Shown here one piece after another: positions 1-7,806 of a DNA stretch of 14,383 bases. The stretch's first letter is position 1, and each line of letters starts with the position of its first letter. The DNA lies in contig JACMKW010000491.1 of NCBI GenBank assembly GCA_014379885.1, positions 1 to 14,383 of the forward strand, in the 5' to 3' direction. Under the pieces are notes generated by a model that worked only from the letters and a program-made list of their open reading frames with translations, searched no databases and was not told where the DNA came from. A program made the translations under genes and the position numbers. The stretch is from Rhizobacter sp. (GTDB taxonomy: Bacteria > Pseudomonadota > Gammaproteobacteria > Burkholderiales > Burkholderiaceae).

Positions 1-169
1 CGTCAGCTTCGATGAAGCCATCATGCGCAACCTGCAGGTGCTGGATGCCACTGCGTTCGCGCTGTGCCGCGACCAGAAGCTGCCGATCAAGGTGTTCAGC
101 ATCTTCAAGGCCGGTGCACTGAAGCGCGTGGTGATGGGCGAGGACGAAGGCACGCTCGTCCACGTTTAA
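1..169 (+). CDS. pyrH: UMP kinase, C-terminal fragment (cut by the left window edge)
   Basis: The first 169 bases read, from position 2, as the last 55 codons of a protein ending in TAA. The fragment contains [18 protein letters not shown], then [15 protein letters not shown] and the terminal [11 protein letters not shown], which match the C-terminus of bacterial UMP kinases. PyrH phosphorylates UMP to UDP in the cytoplasm, the entry step to UTP and CTP and to the UDP-sugars used in envelope synthesis. The position directly before frr is the usual one in proteobacteria (rpsB-tsf-pyrH-frr). The N-terminal nucleotide-binding region lies outside the window, so its integrity cannot be judged. Confidence 0.95.
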   Translation, partial: VSFDEAIMRNLQVLDATAFALCRDQKLPIKVFSIFKAGALKRVVMGEDEGTLVHV

Positions 170-172
170 TTC

Positions 173-178
173 GAGGAG
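173..178 (+). promoter_or_regulatory. Ribosome binding site of frr
   Basis: GAGGAG lies 7 bases upstream of the frr ATG, in the 16-base gap after pyrH. It is one of the few strong Shine-Dalgarno sequences in the window and fixes the frr start. Confidence 0.75.
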
Positions 179-185
179 CAATCAC

Positions 186-746
186 ATGAGCATTGCAGAC
201 ATCCGCAAGACGGCCGAAGAGAAGATGGCCAAGTCGATCGAATCGTTCAGAGGCGAATTGCAGAAGATCCGCACCGGGCGGGCCCACCCCGGCATCCTGG
301 ACCAGGTGCAGGTCGACTACTACGGCTCGATGGTTCCCATCAGCCAGGTGGCCAACGTGACCTTGCTCGACGCCCGCACGATCAGCGTGCAGCCCTGGGA
401 GAAGGGCATGGGGGCCAAGATCGAAAAGGCCATTCGCGAATCTGATCTGGGCTTGAACCCGGCCACCCAGGGTGACCTGCTGCGCGTGCCGATGCCCGCT
501 CTCTCTGAAGAGCGTCGGCGCGACCTGACTAAGGTTGTTCGCAGTGCCGGCGAAGACGCCAAGATCGCGGTGCGCAACCTGCGCCGCGATGGCAACGACC
601 AGGCCAAGAAGCTGCTGAAAGACAAGGAAATCACTGACGACGACGAGCGCCGCTCGCTCGACGAGGTGCAAAAACTCACCGACCGCGTGATCGCGGAAAT
701 CGACCGCATGATTTCAGCCAAGGAAACGGAGATCATGGCCGTTTGA
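186..746 (+). CDS. frr: Ribosome recycling factor
   Basis: Encodes 186 residues, almost exactly the family length (185 in E. coli). Ribosome recycling factor works with EF-G after termination to split the 70S ribosome and release mRNA and tRNA. Family landmarks are visible: the N-terminal helix with [12 protein letters not shown] (about residues 28-39), the hinge and domain II around [14 protein letters not shown], the segment [19 protein letters not shown], and the C-terminal helical arm with [10 protein letters not shown]. The ATG is preceded by a good GAGGAG. The gene lies 16 bases after pyrH and is expected to be cotranscribed with it. Nothing is unusual about it. Confidence 0.98.
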   Translation: MSIADIRKTAEEKMAKSIESFRGELQKIRTGRAHPGILDQVQVDYYGSMVPISQVANVTLLDARTISVQPWEKGMGAKIEKAIRESDLGLNPATQGDLLRVPMPALSEERRRDLTKVVRSAGEDAKIAVRNLRRDGNDQAKKLLKDKEITDDDERRSLDEVQKLTDRVIAEIDRMISAKETEIMAV

Positions 747-774
747 TGCGGCCAAGATCACCATTCCCTTTCCC

Positions 775-1530
775 TTGTCGTTGATTCCCTCCGCCTCCGT
801 GGACGCCGCATCCCGCATTCCACGCCATGTGGCCATCGTCATGGATGGCAACGGCCGTTGGGCCAAGAAGCGTTTCATGCCGCGCTTTTTCGGCCACAAG
901 CAGGGCGTCGATGCGCTGGTGCGCACCGTGCAGGCCTGCGCCGATCGGGGCATCGAATACCTCACGGTGTTTGCGTTCTCCTCTGAAAACTGGAAGCGCC
1001 CCACCGAAGAGGTGTCGGGCCTGATGAGCCTGGTGCTGGTGGCGGTGTCGAAATACCTGGCCAAACTGGCGGGTGAGGGTGTTCGCATCCGCATCGTCGG
1101 TGACCGATCCCAAGTGTCCGACAAGGTTCGCGCTGCCTGGGACCAGGCCGAACAGACAACGCAACACAACACCCGCATCAACCTGTCAGTGGCCTTCAAC
1201 TACGGTGGGCGCTGGGATGTGGTGCAGGCCTGCCGCCAGGCCATCGAGACCGGCGTGCCGGCCGCGTCGCTCGACGAAGCCACGCTGTCCCGCCTGATGG
1301 CCATGAGCTTCGCGCCTGACCCAGATCTCTTCATCCGCACCGGTGGCGAGGTGCGCATCAGCAACTTCCTGCTGTGGCAGGTGGCGTATTCCGAATTGGT
1401 CTTCAGCGATTGCCTGTGGCCCGACTTCGGCGAGGCCGAGCTGAACGCGGCGCTGGCCGACTTCGCCCGGCGCGACCGCCGTTTCGGTCTGGTTTCTTCC
1501 GCCGAAGCGCTTGTGGCGGCAAAGGTCTGA
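775..1530 (+). CDS. uppS: (2E,6E)-farnesyl-diphosphate-specific di-trans,poly-cis-undecaprenyl diphosphate synthase
   Basis: Encodes 251 residues, the normal length for UppS. This soluble cis-prenyltransferase adds eight isopentenyl units to farnesyl diphosphate, making the C55 carrier used for peptidoglycan and O-antigen. The catalytic loop HVAIVMDGNGRWAKKR is present with the essential Asp at residue 24. SSENWKRP follows, and the C-terminal RTGGEVRISNFLLWQ with AYSEL binds the substrate diphosphate. No in-frame ATG precedes the MDGNGRW loop, and in-frame stops lie at 688 and 709, so translation must begin at a non-ATG codon. TTG at 775 gives the usual N-terminal length; TTG 781 and GTG 799 are alternatives. 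The 28-base gap after frr is pyrimidine-rich with no clear Shine-Dalgarno. The product is certain; the start is less so. Confidence 0.96.
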   Translation: MSLIPSASVDAASRIPRHVAIVMDGNGRWAKKRFMPRFFGHKQGVDALVRTVQACADRGIEYLTVFAFSSENWKRPTEEVSGLMSLVLVAVSKYLAKLAGEGVRIRIVGDRSQVSDKVRAAWDQAEQTTQHNTRINLSVAFNYGGRWDVVQACRQAIETGVPAASLDEATLSRLMAMSFAPDPDLFIRTGGEVRISNFLLWQVAYSELVFSDCLWPDFGEAELNAALADFARRDRRFGLVSSAEALVAAKV

Positions 1531-1532
1531 GC

Positions 1533-2378
1533 ATGCTGAAGCAACGTGTCATCACCGCCCTGATCTTGTTGGCCTTGATGTTGCCGGCACTCTTTGCGCC
1601 CATGGCCTGGCCGTTTGCACTGCTGATGCTGTTGATGGCGGGCGCGGCCGCCTGGGAATGGGCGCGCCTCAATTCGGCTTCTTCGACGCTGGCCGTGGGC
1701 ATGGGGGTTGCCATGGCCGTGGCCTGTGGGCTGGCTTTTGCTGCAGGCTGGGTGCGGGTGGGGCCCAGCATTGCGTGGTGGGTTGCGTTTGGCGTGTGGG
1801 TGCTGGGCGGGGCTCTGGCGCTGAAGGTCGGGCCGGGCTCATGGCACACGCTGCCGCGCGTGGCGCGCTGGCTGCTTGGGCTGGCCGCCATTTGGACGGC
1901 GTGGCTGGCCTTGTCCAGCGCCAAGGCCACGGGCATCAATTTCATTCTTTCGATCTTCTGCCTCGTGTGGGTCGCCGACATCGCGGCCTACTTCGGGGGC
2001 AAGGCCTTCGGGCGACGCAAACTGGCCCTGGCCATCAGCCCCGGCAAGAGCTGGGAAGGTGTGTGGAGCGGCATGGTGGGCGTTCAGTTGCTGGCGCTGG
2101 CCTGGATTCAGGCGGATCGTTACTGGAACCTGCCGCAGCTGGACTCGGCAAGCCTCTTCATCGTGCTGCTCGAACGCTTCGGCGTGCCGGGCCTGATGCT
2201 GGTCCTGGTGTTCCTGAGTGCGATGAGCGTGGTCGGTGATCTGGTGGAATCGCTTGTCAAGCGCAGTGCCGGGGCCAAGGACAGCAGCGGCTTGTTGCCC
2301 GGCCATGGTGGTGTGCTCGACCGTGTCGATGCTCTCTTGCCGGTGTTTCCTATCGCGATGGCGCTGAGCACGCTGTGA
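1533..2378 (+). CDS. cdsA: Phosphatidate cytidylyltransferase (CDP-diglyceride synthase)
   Basis: Encodes 281 residues from ATG 1533, two bases after uppS stops. The frame stays open further upstream, but that part lies inside uppS and lacks family character. CdsA is an inner-membrane enzyme that converts phosphatidate and CTP to CDP-diacylglycerol, the precursor of all major phospholipids. The protein is strongly hydrophobic with several predicted membrane segments, beginning with VITALILLALMLPALFA. The family signature lies at residues 240-266: SLVKR, then AKD five residues on, then LLPGHGGVLDRVD. All its key residues are present, including the K-D pair and the metal-binding terminal Asp. 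It is probably translationally coupled to uppS. Confidence 0.97.
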   Translation: MLKQRVITALILLALMLPALFAPMAWPFALLMLLMAGAAAWEWARLNSASSTLAVGMGVAMAVACGLAFAAGWVRVGPSIAWWVAFGVWVLGGALALKVGPGSWHTLPRVARWLLGLAAIWTAWLALSSAKATGINFILSIFCLVWVADIAAYFGGKAFGRRKLALAISPGKSWEGVWSGMVGVQLLALAWIQADRYWNLPQLDSASLFIVLLERFGVPGLMLVLVFLSAMSVVGDLVESLVKRSAGAKDSSGLLPGHGGVLDRVDALLPVFPIAMALSTL

Positions 2379-2398
2379 CGGCCGTGCCTGAACACACC

Positions 2399-3589
2399 AT
2401 GGCCCGCCAGCGTGTGTGCATCCTTGGTTCCACCGGCAGCGTGGGTGGCAACACGCTCGACGTGATGTCACGCCACCGCGGCCGCTACGAGGTGTTCGCC
2501 CTGAGCGCGAACAGCCGCGTCGACACCTTGTTGGCGCAATGCATCGACTGGCAACCGCGTTTTGCCGTGGTGCCGCAGGCGGCTCAGGCCAAGCTGCTGC
2601 GTGACGGGTTGCGCGCCGCTGGTTTGCGCACCGAGGTGTTGGAAGGTGCGGCGTCGTTGTCGTTGATTGCCGCGCACCCCGATGTAGACGCCGTTATGGC
2701 CTCGATCGTTGGTGCCGCAGGCCTGCAACCCTGCATGGCCGCAGCGCGCGCGGGCAAGCGGCTGCTGCTGGCCAACAAAGAGGCGCTGGTGGTCGGTGGT
2801 GCGCTGTTCATGCAGGCAGTGCGTGAAGGTGGCGCCACGCTCTTGCCCATCGACAGCGAGCACTCGGCGATCTTTCAATGCCTGCCTGAAGACCGTGGCA
2901 GCTGGCGCGACCGGATTGATCACATCGTGCTCACGGCCTCGGGTGGGCCGTTTCGCCAGCGCGACCCGGCGAGCCTCGCCAGTGTCACGCCCGATGAAGC
3001 CTGCGCCCACCCGAACTGGGTGATGGGGCGCAAGATTTCGGTCGACTCGGCCACCATGATGAACAAGGCGCTCGAAGTGATCGAGGCGCGCTGGTTGTTC
3101 GATCTCACTCCCGAGCAGATCCGCGTGGTCATCCACCCGCAAAGCATCATCCACTCGATGGTGGTGTGCCGCGACAACTCGGTGCTGGCACAACTCGGCA
3201 CGCCCGACATGCGTGTGCCCATTGCCTACGGGCTGTCGTTCCCGGAACGCATTGAATCGGGTGCGGCCGCGCTCGACTTCACGCGCCTGGCGAGTCTGCA
3301 GTTCGAGCCCGCCGACATGCAGCGCTACCCCGGCCTGCAACTCGCGTGGGACACCTTGCGCGGGGCTGAAGGCAGCACCGCGGTGCTGAATGCCGCGAAC
3401 GAAGTGGCGGTGTCGGCGTTCCTGGCGGGAACCATCCGCTTCGATCAGATTCACAGCGTCAATGCCCGCACGCTGGACGCCGTCACCCCCGAAACTGATG
3501 CCTGCCGTTCCGTCGACGGCTTGTTGGCACTTGATGCGCTCGCTCGCCGTGCTGCAGAACAACTGGTGACGAGACTGAGCCACGCATGA
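2399..3589 (+). CDS. dxr: 1-deoxy-D-xylulose-5-phosphate reductoisomerase
   Basis: DXR commits carbon to the MEP isoprenoid pathway, converting DXP to MEP with NADPH and a divalent metal; it is the target of fosmidomycin. From ATG 2399 the product has 396 residues (398 in E. coli). Visible are the NADPH-binding GSTGSVG (residues 10-16), LLANKEALVVGG (about 123-134), the metal ligands Asp152 and Glu154 in PIDSEHSAIFQ, ASGGPFR, HPNWVMGRKISVDSATMMNK with a further ligand Glu226 just after it, and VIHPQSIIHSMV. An in-frame GTG at 2375 would add eight residues and make a GTGA overlap with the cdsA stop. I prefer ATG because family members start close to the GSTGS loop, but neither start has a good Shine-Dalgarno. 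The stop overlaps the rseP start (ATGA). Confidence 0.97.
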   Translation: MARQRVCILGSTGSVGGNTLDVMSRHRGRYEVFALSANSRVDTLLAQCIDWQPRFAVVPQAAQAKLLRDGLRAAGLRTEVLEGAASLSLIAAHPDVDAVMASIVGAAGLQPCMAAARAGKRLLLANKEALVVGGALFMQAVREGGATLLPIDSEHSAIFQCLPEDRGSWRDRIDHIVLTASGGPFRQRDPASLASVTPDEACAHPNWVMGRKISVDSATMMNKALEVIEARWLFDLTPEQIRVVIHPQSIIHSMVVCRDNSVLAQLGTPDMRVPIAYGLSFPERIESGAAALDFTRLASLQFEPADMQRYPGLQLAWDTLRGAEGSTAVLNAANEVAVSAFLAGTIRFDQIHSVNARTLDAVTPETDACRSVDGLLALDALARRAAEQLVTRLSHA

Positions 3590-4959
3590 TCACCATCCTC
3601 GCCTTCTTCGTCACGCTGGGCGTGCTGATCGTGATCCACGAATACGGGCACTACCGCGTGGCGGTGGCTTGTGGTGTGAAGGTGCTGCGCTTTTCAGTGG
3701 GTTTTGGCAGGGTGATTTGGCGCCGGCAGCCCACGCCCGGAGGCACCGAGTTCGTGATTTCGGCGCTGCCGCTGGGCGGCTATGTGCGCATGCTCGACGA
3801 GCGTGAGGGCGCGGTGGCACCCCACGAGCTCTCGATGGCGTTCAACCGCAAGCCCTTGTGGCAGCGTGCAGCGGTGGTGGCGGCAGGGCCTGTCGCCAAC
3901 CTGCTGCTGGCCATCGTGCTTTACGCGGCGCAACACTGGATCGGTGTAGACGAGCCCAAAGCAAGGTTTGGTGCGCCGGTGGCCGCGAGCCTGGCCGAGC
4001 GCGCTGGTTTGCGGGCAGGGGATCTGGTGCGCGCGTATTCACACGACGGCGAGCAGTGGGAAGACGTTCGCTCGATGACCGACCTGCGCTGGGAAGTGAC
4101 GCAATCGGTGCTGCGCGGGCAACGCCTGCACTTGATGGTGAGTGACGGCGAAGGCCGGGGCCAGCGCGTCGCCGTATTGGAGCTCGACACCCTGAACGCC
4201 AAGGACATCGATGCCAAGCTCTTGATGAGCATTGGCCTTGGTGCGCCCTACAGCGGCGATACGGCACTGCTGGCACAGGTGAAGCCAGGCGGCGCCGGCG
4301 CGAAGGCCGGTCTGCGCGATGGCGACCTGGTGCGACGTGTCGACGGCGTCGACATGCGCGACAGCGATCAACTGCGCCAGCTCATTCGCGACAGCGCGGC
4401 GCAAACCTCACCCAAGCCGATGCTTTGGCAAGTGCAGCGCGACGGCCGGCTGATTGACATCAGCGTGCAGCCTGCGGTGGTGGCCGAGGGCGAGAAACGC
4501 ATCGGGCGCATCGAGGCTTCACTCGGCAAACCTCCTGAAATGGTGACGGTGCAGTACGGCCCCTGGGATGGTTTGTCGCATGCCGTGTCCCGCACCTGGG
4601 AGGTGTCGAGCCTGACCGTGCGCATGCTGGGGCGCATGTTGATCGGCCAGGCTTCCTTCAAGAATCTGAGCGGCCCACTGACGATCGCTGATTACGCGGG
4701 CCAGTCGGTGCGGCTCGGCCTGGCCTATTACCTTGGGTTTTTGGCGGTCGTCAGCGTGGGTCTGGGTGTGCTGAACCTGCTGCCGCTGCCGGTGCTCGAT
4801 GGCGGACACCTGATGTATTATCTTTTCGAAGCGGTGACAGGGCAGCCTCTCTCAGATGCGTGGCTTGAGCGGCTGCAGCGCGGCGGAGTGGCCATCATGC
4901 TCATGATGACGTCGCTCGCTCTCTACAACGATGTGGCCCGCCTCCTGGGCCTGCACTGA
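3586..4959 (+). CDS. rseP: Site-2 intramembrane metalloprotease (RseP family)
   Basis: Encodes 457 residues, close to E. coli RseP (450). In E. coli, RseP cleaves the anti-sigma factor RseA within the inner membrane after DegS, releasing sigma-E, and also clears remnant signal peptides. The zinc motif HEYGH (His18, Glu19, His22) lies in the first membrane helix. GGYVRMLDERE follows, then two periplasmic PDZ regions (roughly residues 110-200 and 220-300, the second with AGLRDGDLVRRVDG). The C-terminal NLLPLPVLDGGHLMYYL supplies the third zinc ligand, Asp405. All catalytic residues are intact. The start overlaps the dxr stop by four bases (ATGA), indicating coupled translation. The substrate in this organism is not in the window. 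Confidence 0.97.
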   Translation: MITILAFFVTLGVLIVIHEYGHYRVAVACGVKVLRFSVGFGRVIWRRQPTPGGTEFVISALPLGGYVRMLDEREGAVAPHELSMAFNRKPLWQRAAVVAAGPVANLLLAIVLYAAQHWIGVDEPKARFGAPVAASLAERAGLRAGDLVRAYSHDGEQWEDVRSMTDLRWEVTQSVLRGQRLHLMVSDGEGRGQRVAVLELDTLNAKDIDAKLLMSIGLGAPYSGDTALLAQVKPGGAGAKAGLRDGDLVRRVDGVDMRDSDQLRQLIRDSAAQTSPKPMLWQVQRDGRLIDISVQPAVVAEGEKRIGRIEASLGKPPEMVTVQYGPWDGLSHAVSRTWEVSSLTVRMLGRMLIGQASFKNLSGPLTIADYAGQSVRLGLAYYLGFLAVVSVGLGVLNLLPLPVLDGGHLMYYLFEAVTGQPLSDAWLERLQRGGVAIMLMMTSLALYNDVARLLGLH

Positions 4960-4966
4960 ATACTGC

Positions 4967-7285
4967 ATGCGCACTTCCCCTGTCTCGTCTCACTCCCCCT
5001 CGTCTTTTCTGCGCCCGACCGTTTTGTCGATCGCGCTGGCTGCTGCTCTGCACGCGGGTTCCGCCTGGGCCGTGACGCCTTTTGTGCTGAAAGACATTCG
5101 TGTCGAGGGCCTGCAGCGTTCTGATGCCGGCACCGTGTTTGCATCACTGCCGTTTCGCATCGGCGACACCTACAACGACGAGAAAGGCGCGGCCGCCTTG
5201 CGCGCGCTGTTCGCCACCGGTCTGTTCAAGGACGTGCGTGTTGAAGTCGATGGCGACGTGGTCGTGGTGATCGTCGACGAACGTTCGGTCATCGCCAACA
5301 TCGATTTCGCCGGTCTGAAAGAATTCGACAAAGACGTGCTCATCAAGTCCCTCAAGGACTTCGGCATTGGCGATGGCCTGCCGTTTGACAAGGCCCTGGC
5401 CGACCGCGCCGAGCAGGAACTGAAACGCCAATACCTCACGCGCAGCCTCTATGCGGCCGAGGTGGTCACCACGGTCACGCCGCAAGAGCGCAACCGCGTG
5501 AATGTGACCTTCACCATCACCGAAGGTGGTGCGTCGCACATCGGCGAGATCCGTATTCTTGGCAACAAGGCCTTCTCGGAAAGTACCCTCAAGGGGTTGT
5601 TCGACCTGAACGACGGTGGCTGGCTCAACTGGTACACCAAGGCCGACCGCTATTCGCGCTCCAAGCTGACCGCCGATCTGGAAACGCTGCGTGCCTATTA
5701 CCTGAACCGGGGTTACCTCGAGTTTGCGGTTGAGTCGACGCAGGTGGCGATCTCGGGCGACAAGCAAGACATCACCATCACCGTCACCATCAAGGAAGGC
5801 CAGCCGTACACCGTCACGGCGGTCAAGCTCGAAGGCGATTTCCTGGGCAAGGAAGAAGACTTCAAGCGATTGGTGACCATTCGCCCCGGCGAGCCTTACC
5901 GTGCCGAGTCGGTGGCTGAAACGACCAAGGCCTTCACCGACCGCTTCGGCACCTACGGCTACGCATTTGCGCGCGTCGAGGCCCGCCCCGAGATCGATCG
6001 CGCCACCGGCCAAGTGGTGGTCGCCCTGGTCGCGGATCCTGCGCGGCGGGTTTATGTGCGGCGCATCAATGTGGCTGGCAACAGCCGCACGCGTGACGAA
6101 GTGGTTCGCCGCGAGTTCCGCCAGTTCGAGTCGTCCTGGTATGACGGCCAGCGCATCAAGCTGTCACGTGACCGGGTTGATCGGTTGGGCTACTTCAAGG
6201 ATGTGGGCATCGAAACCAACGAAGTGCCCGGTGCGCAAGACCAGGTCGACCTCACCATGACGGTGACGGAAAAGCCCACCGGCAACCTGTCGCTGGGCGC
6301 TGGTTTTTCGAGCGCCGACAAACTGGCGCTGTCGGCATCGATTCGGCAAGACAACGTGTTCGGTACTGGCAACTACCTGGGCATCGACGTCAACACCAGT
6401 AAATCGGCCCGCACTCTGGTGGTGAGCGCGGTTGATCCGTATTTCACGATCGACGGCATCTCGCGTGCCTTCGATGTGTTCTACCGAACCCAAAAGCCCA
6501 TCAACAGCCAGGGTGAAGAGTACGAACTTGTGACACCCGGCGCGTCGATCCGTTTCGGGGTGCCGTTCAGCGAGTACGACACGGTGTACTTCGGCATTGG
6601 TTACGAGCGTACCGACATCCGCGGCACCACGAGTCTGCCTAACAACTATTTCATTCAGACGGCCACTTTCGGAACCAAGAGCAGTTCGGTTCCGATCACC
6701 ATGGGCTGGACACGTGATGGCCGCGACAGCGCATTGGTGCCCAATGAAGGCCGCTACCAGCGTGTCAACGTGGAATGGGGTGCCGGCGGCGACACCCGCT
6801 ATCTGCGAACCAACCTGCAGTACCAGCAGTATTGGCCGCTGACCAAGAAATACACCTTCGCCTTCAACGCCGAAGTGGGTTACGGCACTGGCGTGCTGGG
6901 CCGCCCGTACCCCATCTTCAAGAACTTCTATGGCGGCGGCCTGGGCACGGTGCGGGCCTTCGACCAGGGGACCTTAGGCCCGGTGGATGCCCTGGGCGGC
7001 TACACCGGCGGCACGCGCCGCTTGAACCTGAACAGTGAGTTGTACCTGCCGGTGCCCGGCGCCGGCAACGACCGCACCTTGCGTATCTTTGCCTACCTCG
7101 ACGCCGGCAACGTGTGGGGCGACCTCACACCCAACAAGCCCGACCCGCTGCGTGTTTCCGCCGGCCTGGGCTTGAGTTGGGTCTCGCCGGTCGGGCCTTT
7201 GAAGCTCAGCTACGGCAAGCCGATCCAATACGTCTCAACAGATAGAATCCAGCGTCTGCAATTTCAGATCGGGACTGCGTTCTGA
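4967..7285 (+). CDS. bamA: Outer membrane protein assembly factor BamA
   Basis: Encodes 772 residues from ATG 4967, seven bases after rseP. An earlier in-frame ATG at 4931 lies inside rseP and would precede a poor leader. BamA is the central barrel of the BAM complex that folds beta-barrel proteins into the outer membrane. The signal peptide has hydrophobic core VLSIALAAALHAG and likely cleavage after AWA (residue 35). Five POTRA repeats follow to roughly residue 425, the first beginning with FVLKDIRVEGLQRSD. The rest is a 16-strand barrel (Omp85/Bac_surface_Ag) ending in a terminal Phe (FQIGTAF), as the C-terminal beta-signal requires. The conserved loop-6 motif VRGF/Y reads VRAF here (Arg663, Ala664). 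The stop overlaps the skp ATG by one base. Confidence 0.98.
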   Translation: MRTSPVSSHSPSSFLRPTVLSIALAAALHAGSAWAVTPFVLKDIRVEGLQRSDAGTVFASLPFRIGDTYNDEKGAAALRALFATGLFKDVRVEVDGDVVVVIVDERSVIANIDFAGLKEFDKDVLIKSLKDFGIGDGLPFDKALADRAEQELKRQYLTRSLYAAEVVTTVTPQERNRVNVTFTITEGGASHIGEIRILGNKAFSESTLKGLFDLNDGGWLNWYTKADRYSRSKLTADLETLRAYYLNRGYLEFAVESTQVAISGDKQDITITVTIKEGQPYTVTAVKLEGDFLGKEEDFKRLVTIRPGEPYRAESVAETTKAFTDRFGTYGYAFARVEARPEIDRATGQVVVALVADPARRVYVRRINVAGNSRTRDEVVRREFRQFESSWYDGQRIKLSRDRVDRLGYFKDVGIETNEVPGAQDQVDLTMTVTEKPTGNLSLGAGFSSADKLALSASIRQDNVFGTGNYLGIDVNTSKSARTLVVSAVDPYFTIDGISRAFDVFYRTQKPINSQGEEYELVTPGASIRFGVPFSEYDTVYFGIGYERTDIRGTTSLPNNYFIQTATFGTKSSSVPITMGWTRDGRDSALVPNEGRYQRVNVEWGAGGDTRYLRTNLQYQQYWPLTKKYTFAFNAEVGYGTGVLGRPYPIFKNFYGGGLGTVRAFDQGTLGPVDALGGYTGGTRRLNLNSELYLPVPGAGNDRTLRIFAYLDAGNVWGDLTPNKPDPLRVSAGLGLSWVSPVGPLKLSYGKPIQYVSTDRIQRLQFQIGTAF

Positions 7286-7803
7286 TGAACAGCTCACTTA
7301 TCAAGTCCATGGTGTCAGCCACCTGCCTGGCCTTGGCCGCGTGGAGCGCGCAGGCGCAGGAACTGAAGATTGGCTATGTCAACAGCGACAAGCTGATGCG
7401 CGAGGCCGTGCCGGCGCGGGCCGCGTCGGTCAAGCTGGAAGCTGAAATCAGCAAGCGCGACAAGGAAATTGCCGAACTGGGCGCCAAGCTCAAGGCCGCG
7501 GCCGACAAGCTCGACAAGGAAAGCCCGATGCTGACTGAGTCGGAGCGGGTTCGCCGCCAGCGCGAGCTGATCGACCAGGACCGCGAGTTCCAGCGCAAGC
7601 GCCGCGAGTACCAGGAAGACGTCACCCAGCGCCGCAACGAAGAAATGACCTCGCTGTTTGACCGTGCCCAGAAGGTCATCAAGCAGATCGCCGACCAGGA
7701 GAAGTTCGACCTGATCGTCTCCGAGGGCGTCATCATTGCGAGCCCCCGCGTCGACATCACTGAAAAAGTGATCAAGGCCCTCAACGCCCAGGGCGGAAAG
7801 TGA
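7285..7803 (+). CDS. skp: Periplasmic chaperone Skp/OmpH family
   Basis: Encodes 172 residues, in the normal range for Skp (161 in E. coli). Skp is a trimeric, jellyfish-shaped periplasmic chaperone that holds unfolded outer-membrane proteins on their way to BAM. The signal peptide ends at AQA (residue 24), leaving a mature start QELKIGYVNSDKLM typical of OmpH proteins. Residues about 50-130 are long, highly charged, heptad-like helices that form the coiled-coil tentacles. The C-terminal KFDLIVSEGVIIASPRVDIT completes the trimerisation body. The start codon shares its first A with the bamA stop (TGATG), so translation is probably coupled to bamA, matching the shared pathway. Confidence 0.95.
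   Translation: MNSSLIKSMVSATCLALAAWSAQAQELKIGYVNSDKLMREAVPARAASVKLEAEISKRDKEIAELGAKLKAAADKLDKESPMLTESERVRRQRELIDQDREFQRKRREYQEDVTQRRNEEMTSLFDRAQKVIKQIADQEKFDLIVSEGVIIASPRVDITEKVIKALNAQGGK
7795..7800 (+). promoter_or_regulatory. Likely ribosome binding site of lpxD (supports the GTG start)
   Basis: GGAAAG lies six bases upstream of GTG 7807, inside the last codons of skp. No ATG is available near the conserved LpxD N-terminus, so this site supports GTG as the start. Confidence 0.45.
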
Positions 7804-7806
7804 CAG

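Noticed and set aside
1374..1532. An upstream extension of the cdsA frame into uppS.
   Set aside because: The added residues are Arg-rich and lie wholly inside uppS; ATG 1533 gives a normal CdsA N-terminus starting with a membrane helix.
2468..3583. A 371-codon minus-strand frame opposite dxr, and similar frames opposite bamA (5144-6013) and skp/lpxD (7315-8121).
   Set aside because: All are codon-aligned with the sense genes and show no recognisable domain; they are by-products of GC-rich codon use.
4769..4821. GAAC and TATTAT-like patterns in the 3' end of rseP, considered as a sigma-E or internal promoter for bamA.
   Set aside because: They fall in codons for the conserved NLLPLPVLDG and MYYLFE region, and the box spacing does not fit a promoter convincingly.
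4931..4966. An earlier ATG for bamA inside rseP.
   Set aside because: It would place twelve unrelated residues ahead of the signal peptide; ATG 4967 gives a standard leader.
5769..5800. A short ACCATC/GTCACC-type repeat in bamA.
   Set aside because: It encodes an alternating Thr/Ile/Val beta strand within a POTRA domain and is explained by protein structure.
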